From the NCBI GenBank assembly GCA_009840445.1, contig VXNS01000036.1:1-35775 (forward strand): a stretch of DNA of 35,775 bases. Reading direction: 5' to 3'. A model generated the notes under the pieces. It saw only the letters and a program-made list of their open reading frames with translations. It did not search any database and was not told the DNA's origin. This DNA comes from Synechococcus sp. SB0662_bin_14. Its GTDB lineage: Bacteria > Cyanobacteriota > Cyanobacteriia > PCC-6307 > Cyanobiaceae. Below are positions 21,408-29,398 of this stretch, piece after piece. Position numbers and translations under genes: made by a program. How positions within the stretch are numbered: position 1 is the stretch's first letter; every line of letters starts with the position of its first letter.

Positions 21408-23435
21408 ATGGACACTCTGAAAGCGCTTCTGGCTGCGTTGCGGCAGTGGTGGTCGGAGTTCACGCTTCAAGCCAAGCTGCTGGCCCTGTCCACCCTCGTG
21501 GTGAGCCTCATCATGACGGGTCTCACGTTCTTCTCCCTGTCCTCCATTCAGGCGGATGCCCGCCTCAGCGACACCCGCTATGCCCGGGACGTGGGCCTGC
21601 TGCTGGCTGCCAACGTGACGTCCCTGGTGGCGGAAGGGCAAGACCGTCAGTTGGTTACCGTGGCCAACCGCTTCTGGCGGCAAAGCAACAGCATCCGCTA
21701 CATCCTGTTTGCCGACCCCGAGGGGGTGATCTATCTGAAACTGCCCCTCGACAACACGGATGAGGACAGCGCCCTGCTTTTGAGGCGCCGCCTGGAATTG
21801 CCGGACAGCGTCTACGACCACGGAGGGGATCCCCTGGTGCGTCAGCACCTGTCCCCCGATGGGCAAGTCACGGACGTGTTCGTACCTTTGACCGCCAACG
21901 GGCAACGTCTTGGCGTCGTGGCGCTGGGCCTCAACCCCAATGAAGTGGTGCTCAATACAACGGCCTTGACCCGCAAGGTCACCATCTCCGTATTTATTGC
22001 TATCTGGGTGCTGGTGATTTTGGGGGCTGTGTTCAATGCCCTCACCATCACCCATCCCATCAAGGCATTACTCCACGGGGTGCGCAAAATCACCGCCGGC
22101 CAGTTTTCCACCCGCATTGCCTTGCCCATGGGCGGTGAACTGGTGGAGCTGCTGGAGGGATTTAACGCCATGGCCAGCCAGCTTGAGGTGTACAAGGCGG
22201 CCAACATCGAGGAGCTGAAGGTGGCCAACAAAGAACTGAAGGTGGCCCAGGCCCAGCAGCAGTCCCTCATCGCCACCATGGCGGATGGGGCCATGCTGCT
22301 TGACGACCGGGGTTGCGTGGTGCTGGCCAACCCCACCTCCCAGCGGTTGTTCCGTTGGGAGGCCCGCAAGCTGGTGGGGGAGCCGCTGGTGAATCTGCTG
22401 CCCGAGTCCTTGTTGATGGACGTGGGGGAAGCCCTGCAGCAGGTGTTGGCGGGTGAACATGCCACCCGGGACATCCGTTGCAGTTTTGGGTCCCCCACCC
22501 GCACCCTGCGCATTGTGCTGGTGGCGGTCACGGACACGGATGCCAGCAGCAGGGTCCTCAAGGGGGTCACCGTCACCCTGCAGGACCTGAGCCGGGAGGT
22601 GGAGCTCAATGCGGCCAAGAGCCGCTTCATCAGCAACGTGTCCCATGAGTTGCGGACACCGCTGTTCAACATCAAGACCTACGTGGAAACCCTCCATGAT
22701 TTGTGGACGCAAATCAGCGACGAGGAGCGCAGCGAATTCCTGGCCACAGCCAATGCGGAAACGGATCGCCTGACCCGATTGGTCAACGACGTGCTGGATC
22801 TTTCCCGCCTGGAGTCGGGTCAGGAGTTTCGTTTTGAACCCATGGAGTTGCGACCGGCCCTGGAGCAGACCCTGCGCAACTACCGCCTCAACGCCTCCGA
22901 CAAGGGGGTGCGGCTGCTCTGTGAAGTGGAGCCAGGCCTGCCCCGGGTTCAGGCCAACTTCGATCTTTTGCTGCAGGTGCTGGACAACCTGGTGGGCAAC
23001 GCTCTGAAATTCACGCCGGACGGCGGCGCCGTTTGCCTGCGGGCCTACCTGTGGCCCGACTCCTGCCCGGTCCCCGAGCTGAGCACTGTCGTCACCGTTA
23101 ACGACCTCACCTCCCGGCTGCCACGGTTGCGGGTGGAGGTGTCCGATACGGGATGCGGGATGAACGAATCGGATCAGGCCCAGATTTTCGAGCGGTTCTA
23201 CCGGGCGGAGAACACGGTCCACACGGAACAGGGGACCGGTCTTGGCCTGGCCATTGTGCGCAACATCATGGAGAAGCAGGGCAGTATCCCCAAGCTGGTG
23301 AGTGAGCCCGGCGTGGGAACCACCTTCTGGTTTGAACTGCCCCTGGAGGGCAGCGACGACGAAGAATTGGCCCTGCTGGCGGAGCGGGTCCAGGCGGACA
23401 CCACCACAATCACTCCGCGGCGTCGCTCAGGTTGA
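21408..23435 (+). CDS. nblS: NblS/DspA-type sensor histidine kinase
   Basis: A 675-residue membrane sensor kinase. It has a first transmembrane helix at about 24-45, a periplasmic sensor region to about 190, a second helix (191-211), then HAMP, a coiled region, a PAS domain (about 285-390), HisKA with phosphoacceptor His413 (NVSHELRTPLFNIKTY), and an ATPase domain with DNLVGNALKFTPDG, SDTGCGM and GTGLGLAIVRNIME. This is the NblS/Hik33 architecture, the conserved cyanobacterial regulator of high-light, nutrient-stress and phycobilisome responses. The symbol is assigned from architecture and from its position between purD and kaiC. Its 3' end overlaps the convergent kaiC gene by 26 bp. Its partner regulator is not in the window. 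Confidence 0.88.
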   Translation: MDTLKALLAALRQWWSEFTLQAKLLALSTLVVSLIMTGLTFFSLSSIQADARLSDTRYARDVGLLLAANVTSLVAEGQDRQLVTVANRFWRQSNSIRYILFADPEGVIYLKLPLDNTDEDSALLLRRRLELPDSVYDHGGDPLVRQHLSPDGQVTDVFVPLTANGQRLGVVALGLNPNEVVLNTTALTRKVTISVFIAIWVLVILGAVFNALTITHPIKALLHGVRKITAGQFSTRIALPMGGELVELLEGFNAMASQLEVYKAANIEELKVANKELKVAQAQQQSLIATMADGAMLLDDRGCVVLANPTSQRLFRWEARKLVGEPLVNLLPESLLMDVGEALQQVLAGEHATRDIRCSFGSPTRTLRIVLVAVTDTDASSRVLKGVTVTLQDLSREVELNAAKSRFISNVSHELRTPLFNIKTYVETLHDLWTQISDEERSEFLATANAETDRLTRLVNDVLDLSRLESGQEFRFEPMELRPALEQTLRNYRLNASDKGVRLLCEVEPGLPRVQANFDLLLQVLDNLVGNALKFTPDGGAVCLRAYLWPDSCPVPELSTVVTVNDLTSRLPRLRVEVSDTGCGMNESDQAQIFERFYRAENTVHTEQGTGLGLAIVRNIMEKQGSIPKLVSEPGVGTTFWFELPLEGSDDEELALLAERVQADTTTITPRRRSG

Positions 23436-24963
23436 CAATGCGGCCAAGGCTTTTGCGCTCATCGTCGCTGATGCGGCTGGGGATCCCGCTGATGATCCGC
23501 TCAAAGTCCTTGAAGGAGTCCTTGATCTCGGCCCCCGTGCTGCTAATGAGGAACTCACGGATGCCCTTGTCATGCCAGGAACCGCGCATCTTGAACACGT
23601 TGATGGCCCGGGACATTTCACCGCGGATCTCCACGTACTGCAGCAGCAGGATTGAATCGGTGATGGTGGAGATGTGGGAGTCGGTGATGGAATGGCTACC
23701 CATGAACTCTTCGGAGGTGTTGGTGAACAGTCCGGTGATTTCTTCCTGCTTCACGTAGCCGGTGACCCCGATGACGAACTGGCGAAAGGCGTTTTGACTC
23801 ACGCCCCGGGCCAGGGCCGAGAGGGAGTCGATGGCGATCCGGGTGGGCTTGAACTGCCCAATGGCGGTCTTGATGATCTGAAGGTGGTCCTCCAGGCCCG
23901 TGGATTCGGGATAGGCGCAGATGATCTTGATGAGCCCGTTCTGCTCCATCTGCTCGAAATCCATGCCCCAGCTTGTGGCGTTGCGCATCAACTGGGCGCG
24001 GGACTCCTCGTAGGCAAAGAGGATGGCCCGCTCTTTCATCCGATAGGCATCTTCCAGGAACTTGCTCACCAGCAGGGTTTTGCCGGTGCCTGTGGGCCCG
24101 GTGGCCAGGATGATGGAGTCTTTGAAGAAACCGCCACCGCACATCTGGTCCAGGCGGGGGATCCCCGAACTGATGCGGGTGTTGGAGGAGCGGGACGTGA
24201 GCCGCATGGCCCCCAGGGCAAAGACGTTGACCCCCTGCACCCCGATGGTGAAGGGGAACTCCCCTTTCATGTGGCTGGTACCCCGCAGCTTGAGGATTTC
24301 ACAGGTGCGCCGGCGCCGCTCCCCCTCCAGCACGTTCCGCAGGATGACCACGTTGTCGGAGACAAATTCCTCAACCCCGTAACGGGCGATGGGACCGTAC
24401 TCGTCAATGCGTTCCGTGGTCATCACCGTGGTCACCCCGATTTCCTTGAGCCGGGCGATCATGCGGAACACCTCAAGGCGCACCACCGAGACGGCGTCGT
24501 ATTGCTGAAAAACCGCCGTCACGGAATCAATGGCCACCCGCTTGGCCTTGTACTTGCGGATGGCGTAGTTGATGCGCTCAATCAGGCCGGACAGGTCGAA
24601 GCTGCCCGCCATATCCTGGCCTTCCGGATTGGGAGAGGCGTCCAGTACAAAGAGCTTGTCCTGCTGCACCAACTCCTGGAGCGACCAGCCGAAGCTGCTG
24701 GCGTTGCGCAGGATGTCAATGGGGGACTCCTCGAAGGTGACAAAGATTCCCGGCTCCCCGAACTGCTTGATGCCGTTGTAGAGAAAGTGGAGGGAGAACA
24801 CGGTCTTACCCGTGCCGGAGGTGCCGCTAATGAGGGTGGCGCGACCCGTGGGCAGCCCCCCATGGCAGATGTCGTCAAAGCCCTCGATGCCGGTGGGCAC
24901 CTTCTGAACATGGCCGAACCCCTGACTGCGGGGATCCGGTGGGGAGGGAAGCTGACTGGTCAT
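23410..24963 (-). CDS. kaiC: Circadian clock ATPase/kinase KaiC
   Basis: KaiC (517 aa) is the central oscillator protein: a double RecA-like ATPase whose CII half autophosphorylates and dephosphorylates in a daily cycle. Walker A motifs are GTSGTGKT (47-54, CI) and GPTGTGKT (289-296, CII), each followed by a catalytic Glu pair (78-79 and 319-320). The phosphosites Ser431/Thr432 of S. elongatus are conserved as Ser432/Thr433 in SITDSHISTITD, with the helper Thr427. The A-loop and tail that bind KaiA are retained (ERIISG at 488-493, then about 24 residues). All key residues are intact. It follows kaiB by 4 bp and overlaps the nblS end. Confidence 0.98.
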   Translation of the reverse strand: MTSQLPSPPDPRSQGFGHVQKVPTGIEGFDDICHGGLPTGRATLISGTSGTGKTVFSLHFLYNGIKQFGEPGIFVTFEESPIDILRNASSFGWSLQELVQQDKLFVLDASPNPEGQDMAGSFDLSGLIERINYAIRKYKAKRVAIDSVTAVFQQYDAVSVVRLEVFRMIARLKEIGVTTVMTTERIDEYGPIARYGVEEFVSDNVVILRNVLEGERRRRTCEILKLRGTSHMKGEFPFTIGVQGVNVFALGAMRLTSRSSNTRISSGIPRLDQMCGGGFFKDSIILATGPTGTGKTLLVSKFLEDAYRMKERAILFAYEESRAQLMRNATSWGMDFEQMEQNGLIKIICAYPESTGLEDHLQIIKTAIGQFKPTRIAIDSLSALARGVSQNAFRQFVIGVTGYVKQEEITGLFTNTSEEFMGSHSITDSHISTITDSILLLQYVEIRGEMSRAINVFKMRGSWHDKGIREFLISSTGAEIKDSFKDFERIISGIPSRISDDERKSLGRIVNLSDAAE

Positions 24964-24967
24964 GACC

Positions 24968-25300
24968 TCAGATTGCCTCTTCCGAGTCAGAATTCAACAC
25001 ATCCTCCGTGGTCAACTCCTCGAAGAGGAGATCCAGACCGATGAGGACGCGCTGGCGGTCCGAGAGATCACCGATGATGCGTCGCACCGGGGGCGGCAAA
25101 ATTTTTGACAACGTTGGTGTGGCCAGGATTTTGTCCTCTTCGGCAAGCTGGGGGTTTTTCAGCACGTCAATCACCTTGAGGGCATAGACGCCTTTGAACT
25201 CTGTTTCCAGGATACCTCGCAGGGTTTTGAGCGCTCGCATGGAGTTGGGTGTGTTGCCCGCCACGTAAAGCTTGAGAATGTAGGTTTTGCGAGGACTCAT
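24968..25300 (-). CDS. kaiB: Circadian clock protein KaiB
   Basis: KaiB (110 aa) binds phosphorylated KaiC at night, switches fold to a thioredoxin-like form and sequesters KaiA. The sequence shows [63 protein letters not shown] and the acidic C-terminus typical of cyanobacterial KaiB. Length is normal (S. elongatus 102). The ATG overlaps the kaiA stop by 4 bp and the stop lies 4 bp before kaiC, so all three clock genes are probably on one transcript with coupled translation. Confidence 0.98.
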   Translation of the reverse strand: MSPRKTYILKLYVAGNTPNSMRALKTLRGILETEFKGVYALKVIDVLKNPQLAEEDKILATPTLSKILPPPVRRIIGDLSDRQRVLIGLDLLFEELTTEDVLNSDSEEAI

Positions 25301-25683
25301 CGAGCGGTTTCGGGTGATCTGGTCGGCTGGGGGCTGGGGGGACCCAGGGTCATGGCATGGCGGTACCGCTCGGTCAAGCGTGCCATGACTTCAATGAGAG
25401 CCAGGCGGTAATCCTTCAGGAACGCGGTGCTGTGCCCTTCCATTCTGAGTTGGGTGGCCAACTGGTCCATGACCTGAATGTGGATCTTTACCAGCAGTTG
25501 GGCCGGCACGTCCGCAGAGAATGCAGTGGAGACCACCTGCTCCAGCGTCTCGTCCACGGCCTCCGCCTGGCCAAAGTAGACCCTCAGCAACGCCCGATAG
25601 CGCTGCCTGAGGCCCTGTAACACCGTCTGCTGATCCGGCTCCGACAGGTTGCACAGAAAATCGCGACGATTCCGTTCCACCAT
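25297..25683 (-). CDS. kaiA: Short KaiA, C-terminal KaiC-activating domain only
   Basis: KaiA stimulates KaiC autophosphorylation by binding its C-terminal tail. This copy encodes only 128 residues (ATG 25683) or 146 with a TTG at 25737, against about 284-300 in Synechococcus. What remains is the four-helix dimerisation and KaiC-binding domain: [75 protein letters not shown]. The N-terminal pseudo-receiver domain, which in S. elongatus senses oxidised quinone, is absent; an in-frame stop lies at 25744-25746 and rplU starts at 25838, leaving no room. A GGAG lies 10 bases before ATG 25683. Short KaiA of this type is known from filamentous cyanobacteria (about 100 aa in Anabaena), and Prochlorococcus has lost kaiA altogether. 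Confidence 0.92.
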   Translation of the reverse strand: MVERNRRDFLCNLSEPDQQTVLQGLRQRYRALLRVYFGQAEAVDETLEQVVSTAFSADVPAQLLVKIHIQVMDQLATQLRMEGHSTAFLKDYRLALIEVMARLTERYRHAMTLGPPSPQPTRSPETAR

Positions 25684-25837
25684 TGCCTCAACGCTCCACT
25701 GGCCAGGACAAGGCAACACCAACTGTGGACGGGTCAATTCATTCTAGGGTGTAGACTATTCCTTTACCGGTCAGCACGTTTGGCTTGCAATAGGGCTTGT
25801 TCGCGAGCCCAGCCAAGCTGCGCCTTCATTTTCGTCC
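25684..25837. promoter_or_regulatory. Divergent kaiA / rplU promoter region
   Basis: This 154-bp gap must drive kaiABC leftward and rplU-rpmA rightward. A TTGCAA at 25785-25790 (palindromic, so usable in either direction) could be a minus-35 for kaiA, and TAGACT at 25752-25757 a minus-10 for rplU, but spacing for complete promoters is not convincing. No trace of the missing kaiA 5' half was recognised. Confidence 0.35.
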
Positions 25838-26248
25838 ATGTCTTCCTCTTCCTCCTCAACGTCCCCCTCAGGCAAGGCCACCGCTACAGACTCCTCCCCA
25901 GCCCCCGACCCCGTTGGCGCCTACGCCATCGTCGAGGCCTGTGGCAAGCAGTTTTGGCTCCAGCCTGGGCGCTACTACGACCTGGACCGCCTTGATGCCG
26001 CCGTGGACGACACCTTGCAACTGGATCAGGTGCTCATGGTGCGTTCCGGCGCCGGGGTCACCGTGGGGACTCCCTACGTGGAAGGGGGGCGGATCAACCT
26101 GACGGTTCTGGCCCATCGCCGCGGCCCCAAGCTCATTGTCTACAAGATGCGCCCCAAGAAGAAAACCCGCAGCAAGCGGGGGCATCGCCAGGCCCTCACC
26201 CGGGTGCGGGTGGACTCCATCACCGTGGCGGGTCAGCCCCTCGCCTGA
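25838..26248 (+). CDS. rplU: 50S ribosomal protein L21
   Basis: L21 (136 aa), a 23S rRNA-binding protein of the large subunit. After a Ser/Thr/Pro-rich N-terminal extension of about 28 residues come AYAIVEACGKQFWLQPG, YYDLDRL, VLMVRSG, VTVGTPYV and the basic RRGPKLIVYKMRPKKKTRSKRGHRQ, all typical of L21. The extension makes it longer than the E. coli protein (103 aa); ATG 25838 is the only obvious start. Divergent from kaiA and 42 bp upstream of rpmA, with which it forms an operon. Confidence 0.96.
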   Translation: MSSSSSSTSPSGKATATDSSPAPDPVGAYAIVEACGKQFWLQPGRYYDLDRLDAAVDDTLQLDQVLMVRSGAGVTVGTPYVEGGRINLTVLAHRRGPKLIVYKMRPKKKTRSKRGHRQALTRVRVDSITVAGQPLA

Positions 26249-26290
26249 AGACTGCCCCCCAACCTTCCTTTCCTTCCTTTTTGCAGTTCC

Positions 26291-26557
26291 ATGGCCCATA
26301 AGAAAGGCACCGGCTCCACCCGCAACGGCCGGGATTCCAACGCCAAGCGGCTTGGCGTCAAGCGTTACGGCGGTGAGCGGGTCCAGGCGGGATCCATCCT
26401 GATCCGCCAACGGGGCACCGCCATCCTCCCCGGCGAGAACGTGGGCCGCGGACGGGACGACACCCTCTTTGCCCTGGTGGACGGTGTTGTCGGCTTCCAA
26501 ACCATTCGCCGCAAAGGCACCTGCCGCAAGCGGGTTCAGGTGGTGGCTGCTGCTTAG
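26291..26557 (+). CDS. rpmA: 50S ribosomal protein L27
   Basis: L27 (88 aa) lies near the peptidyl-transferase centre. It begins [17 protein letters not shown], without the cleavable N-terminal extension seen in Firmicutes, followed by [39 protein letters not shown] and a basic C-terminus ([12 protein letters not shown]). Normal length and normal partner of rplU. Confidence 0.97.
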   Translation: MAHKKGTGSTRNGRDSNAKRLGVKRYGGERVQAGSILIRQRGTAILPGENVGRGRDDTLFALVDGVVGFQTIRRKGTCRKRVQVVAAA

Positions 26558-26564
26558 GGGCTGG

Positions 26565-26590
26565 TTGCCTGCACCTGTTGGTGCCAGCAA
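26565..26590. terminator. Hairpin between convergent rpmA and transporter genes
   Basis: The 33-bp gap between the rpmA stop and the convergent transporter stop holds an inverted repeat: TTGCCTGCACC, loop TGTT, GGTGCCAGCAA, pairing in 9 of 11 positions. There is no T-run on either side, so it would be a weak or factor-assisted bidirectional terminator. Confidence 0.4.
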
Positions 26591-27382
26591 TCAGGCACCG
26601 GAGCCAAGGGACTCTTCAGCGGCGCTGATCTCCACCAACTCCTGACCTTGCCCCGGGATGTTCAAATAGCGTCGCAGCCAGCCCACCAGCCAATAGAACG
26701 GCAAGGTGTCCGCCAGGGCGCAGAGGAATTTGAAGAGGTAGCCGCTGAGGATGAGCCCACCCAGTTGGGGCAGGACGGGCCGGCCGGGCTCCAGGGGCAG
26801 CACGTCGCTGCTCAGGTGGGTGACGATGATTACGGCGCTGGTGTCCACCAGTTGGCTCACCATGGTGGAGCCATTGTTGCGGAGCCACAGGTAGCGGCCA
26901 CGGGTGAGGCGTTTCCAGGCGTGGAAGAGGCGCACGTCCGTGAATTGGGCCGCCAGATAGGCCACCATGGACGCCATGATGATGCCCAGCGTAAGCCGCT
27001 GCAACTCAAAAAACAGGGGTTGGCGGCCTGCCGCATCCACGGCAGGCAGGCCCGTGGCGGGGTCCATCTGCTCAAATCCCGGCAGCAGGCCCCCAAGCCA
27101 GACAATCAGCAGAATCCAGATGTTCACCAACAAGCCCACCCACACAAGCTGGGAGGCGCGCCGTTCTCCCCAGATCTCGCTGATGACGTCCGTGCAGAGG
27201 AAGGTGACGGGATAGGAGAGAACCCCCACTGACACCACAATGGGGAACGGCCCCAATGTGCCCAGGTTGATGAAACGGCTCAGCCCCAGGACGTTGAGCA
27301 ATCCCATGCTGCCCAGAAACAAGCCCGACAACACCAGAAAGGCAAATTCGCGGCGGGCCTGTAGCTGATGGAGGGAAGGCAT
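26591..27382 (-). CDS. Queuosine-precursor transporter family (YhhQ/VUT) protein
   Basis: A 263-residue integral membrane protein from ATG 27382 (a TTG at 27412 would add 10 residues). It has about six hydrophobic helices and family landmarks VSVGVLSYPVTFLCTDVISEIWG near residue 50, LFHAWKRLTRGRYLWLRNNGSTMVSQLVDT and a late KFLCALADTLPFYWL. These match the VUT/YhhQ family (formerly DUF165), whose E. coli member imports preQ0/preQ1 for queuosine tRNA modification. The substrate here is inferred. It is divergent from truB, another tRNA-modification gene, across 59 bp. Confidence 0.85.
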   Translation of the reverse strand: MPSLHQLQARREFAFLVLSGLFLGSMGLLNVLGLSRFINLGTLGPFPIVVSVGVLSYPVTFLCTDVISEIWGERRASQLVWVGLLVNIWILLIVWLGGLLPGFEQMDPATGLPAVDAAGRQPLFFELQRLTLGIIMASMVAYLAAQFTDVRLFHAWKRLTRGRYLWLRNNGSTMVSQLVDTSAVIIVTHLSSDVLPLEPGRPVLPQLGGLILSGYLFKFLCALADTLPFYWLVGWLRRYLNIPGQGQELVEISAAEESLGSGA

Positions 27383-27441
27383 ACAGTGGCGATGAAGCAG
27401 TTTTTCAGCCAAATATAGGCACTGATGAAATTGAAGTCGCC
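27383..27441. promoter_or_regulatory. Divergent promoter region, transporter / truB
   Basis: Only 59 bases separate the two divergent ATGs. The segment is more AT-rich than its surroundings (for example AAATATAGG near 27411), consistent with promoter DNA, but boxes cannot be assigned securely. Confidence 0.3.
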
Positions 27442-28329
27442 ATGACGGGGCTGAGGGGTTTTCTCGTTCTTGACAAGCCTGCAGGGTGTACCTCCCATGA
27501 CTGCGTGGCCCTGGTGCGGCGCTGTCTGGGGCTGCGGCGCATTGGCCATGGGGGCACCCTGGATCCGGACGTAACCGGTGTACTGCCCATGGCCGTGGGC
27601 AGCGCCACCCGCCTCCTGCCCCACCTCAACGGCGACAAGGCCTATGAAGGAACCATTGTCCTGGGTCTATGCACCAGCACCGACGATCTCTCCGGTGCTG
27701 TCTTGCAGCGGCGGCCTGTCCCTGCCCTGAACGGGGCGCACCTGGAGCAGGCTCTGGCCCGCTTCCGTGGCGCCATTCGCCAACGGCCACCGGCGGTCTC
27801 CGCTGTCCGTGTGCAGGGTGAGCGCCTCTACGCCAAAGCCAGGCGGGGCGAGGTGGTGGTGGCCCCGGAGCGTCAGGTGATGATCCATGCCTTGGCGCTG
27901 CGGAGCTGGGAGCCTCCCCAACTCACCATCCAGGTGCGCTGCAGTGCCGGCACCTACATCCGCTCCATTGCCCGTGATCTGGGGGAAGTGCTGGGCTGTG
28001 GCGGCGCCCTGGCCAGCCTGCGGCGCACGGAAGCCCTGGGATTCGGCTTGGAGCAGGCCGTCACCATCCCCCGGTTGCAGGCCCATCCGGCCCCCGCAAC
28101 CCTGGTGCAGGATCCCAGGCAGCCTCTGCTCCGCTTTTATCCCCAGCATCAACTCAGCCCAACCGACCACAGCCGCTGGCGCTGTGGTCAGGCGCTCCCG
28201 GTCTCCACAGCCCTGCCGGTGGGGCAAGTGGTGGTGGCGCTCAACCCGACCGGCGCCCTGGCCGGTATGGCAGTCGTCCGCTCATCAGGACAATTGCAGC
28301 CCAAGCTGGTGTTGGAGCCCCAGGGTTGA
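27442..28329 (+). CDS. truB: tRNA pseudouridine(55) synthase
   Basis: TruB (295 aa) isomerises U55 in the T-loop of tRNAs. N-terminal GFLVLDKPAGCTSHDCVALVRR is followed by IGHGGTLDPDVTGVLPMAVGSATRLLP, with catalytic Asp41, then KAYEGTIVLG, RQRPPAVSAVRVQGERLYAKARRGE and GTYIRSIARDLGEVLGCGGALASLRRTE. A C-terminal extension resembles a reduced PUA region. Cytoplasmic, normal length. The YciI-like gene follows 38 bp downstream on the same strand. Confidence 0.96.
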   Translation: MTGLRGFLVLDKPAGCTSHDCVALVRRCLGLRRIGHGGTLDPDVTGVLPMAVGSATRLLPHLNGDKAYEGTIVLGLCTSTDDLSGAVLQRRPVPALNGAHLEQALARFRGAIRQRPPAVSAVRVQGERLYAKARRGEVVVAPERQVMIHALALRSWEPPQLTIQVRCSAGTYIRSIARDLGEVLGCGGALASLRRTEALGFGLEQAVTIPRLQAHPAPATLVQDPRQPLLRFYPQHQLSPTDHSRWRCGQALPVSTALPVGQVVVALNPTGALAGMAVVRSSGQLQPKLVLEPQG

Positions 28330-28367
28330 AGGCGGCAAGCTGGGAACAACCTGCCGCCGCAAACGCC

Positions 28368-28679
28368 ATGCCCTGGTACATCAAGACCGAACGGTTCCGT
28401 GCTCCTGCTGAAACCATGGGACCGCACCTGGCTGCCCATCGCCGCTGGGTGGGGCAGCAACAGCAGCAGGGCCAGGCCATGGTAAGTGGCTATCTGGTGG
28501 ATGACCATGGTCATCCAGGGGGCGGTGGGCTGCTGGTTCTGGAAGCGGAGACCCATGACGCGGCCATGGCCTTGATCCGGCAAGATCCCATGATCCGCTC
28601 CGGCTGTGTGGACTGGCAGTTGCAGGGATGGATTCCCGTGGTGGGGGATCTGGGTTTGCGGCCTGCACGGGATGGGTGA
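28368..28679 (+). CDS. YciI-like small protein
   Basis: A 103-residue protein from ATG 28368, starting MPWYIKTERF. The pattern WYIKTERF, then ETMGPHLAAHRRWVGQQQQQG, a SGYL strand, GGGLLVLEAETHDAAMALIRQDPMIRSG matches the YCII ferredoxin-like fold family: a small beta-alpha-beta protein with a His-containing cavity. No substrate is known for most members. It follows truB and converges with a small membrane protein gene, whose stop lies 5 bp after its own. Confidence 0.8.
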   Translation: MPWYIKTERFRAPAETMGPHLAAHRRWVGQQQQQGQAMVSGYLVDDHGHPGGGGLLVLEAETHDAAMALIRQDPMIRSGCVDWQLQGWIPVVGDLGLRPARDG

Positions 28680-28684
28680 AGCGC

Positions 28685-28924
28685 TTAACCGGCAGCAGCG
28701 GATTTCTGCTGGTGCTTCAGCGCCAGCGCCGCCACCAGTGCCGCCACCACCAGCAGATTCACCAACGCCACCAGTCCCCCCAGGGCGGAAAATACCCCCA
28801 GCCGCACCTTGGCCTTGAGAAGGAGGCCCAACAGCAAGACAATGGTGAGCTTCAGCTTCAACAGCAGAGCCTTATTGAGTAGGCAGAACAAGGGAGCCAT
28901 GGCGCCAAATGGACGTAAGTTCAT
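28685..28924 (-). CDS. Small membrane protein, unknown
   Basis: A 79-residue hydrophobic protein from ATG 28924. Two membrane segments are likely: about residues 25-43 (Leu-rich LKLTIVLLLGLLLKAKV) and 47-69. Lys residues lie on both sides of the first segment. No family recognised. It follows the coiled-coil membrane protein on the same strand (46 bp gap), so the two may be co-expressed. Confidence 0.55.
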   Translation of the reverse strand: MNLRPFGAMAPLFCLLNKALLLKLKLTIVLLLGLLLKAKVRLGVFSALGGLVALVNLLVVAALVAALALKHQQKSAAAG

Positions 28925-28970
28925 TCTGGCAAGGCGGGCCTGGGGCTGGGGGCCTGCTTGGGATTGCCCA

Positions 28971-29315
28971 TCAAGACCTGGCCGCCAGCAGGCTCTCCAG
29001 CACCCGATCCAGCTTATCGCTCAAGGCCCGCAAGTCTTCCCGTTGCCTGGCCTCGCTAGCCTTGATCTCCTCCCTAAGCCTGACCTCGGTGTCCCTGATC
29101 TCTTCGGTGAGCCTGGCTTCGGTGTCCCTGATGTCACCTTTCAAGGACTGAAACCCCACCACGCCAACACTCACCAAGGCAATCACCAAGGCGGTGATGA
29201 TGGGGCTCGCAATCGCAGGCTCCCTCCATGGCCGCCGCCATGGGTCCCGGGCTGGAGGAACCGCTGCTGGAGGGGCCTGGACCTGGGGTTCGGTGGTTGT
29301 TGTGCTGGAGGCCAT
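28971..29315 (-). CDS. Membrane-anchored hendecad coiled-coil protein
   Basis: A 114-residue protein from ATG 29315. A Pro/Ala-rich N-terminus leads to one transmembrane helix (about residues 36-56). The C-terminal half is a coiled coil built from four 11-residue units: IRDTEARLTEE, IRDTEVRLREE, IKASEARQRED, LRALSDKLDRV. An 11-residue period predicts a near-straight or right-handed coiled coil. At DNA level the first units are a 33-bp direct repeat (see 29064-29129). Function unknown; similar short membrane coiled-coil proteins are common and poorly studied. Confidence 0.65.
   Translation of the reverse strand: MASSTTTTEPQVQAPPAAVPPARDPWRRPWREPAIASPIITALVIALVSVGVVGFQSLKGDIRDTEARLTEEIRDTEVRLREEIKASEARQREDLRALSDKLDRVLESLLAARS
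29064..29129. repeat. 33-bp tandem repeat, two copies
   Basis: Units 29064-29096 and 29097-29129 match at 27 of 33 positions. They encode consecutive 11-residue coiled-coil units of the membrane protein on the minus strand, so the coiled coil has grown by whole-unit duplication. Confidence 0.85.
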
Positions 29316-29398
29316 GGCGCCACGGCTCAGGGGGTGACCTGTTCAGCTTAGGGTCATGGGAGCGTCCGTCTGGCCATGGGTTCTGCCAAACTGCCCTG

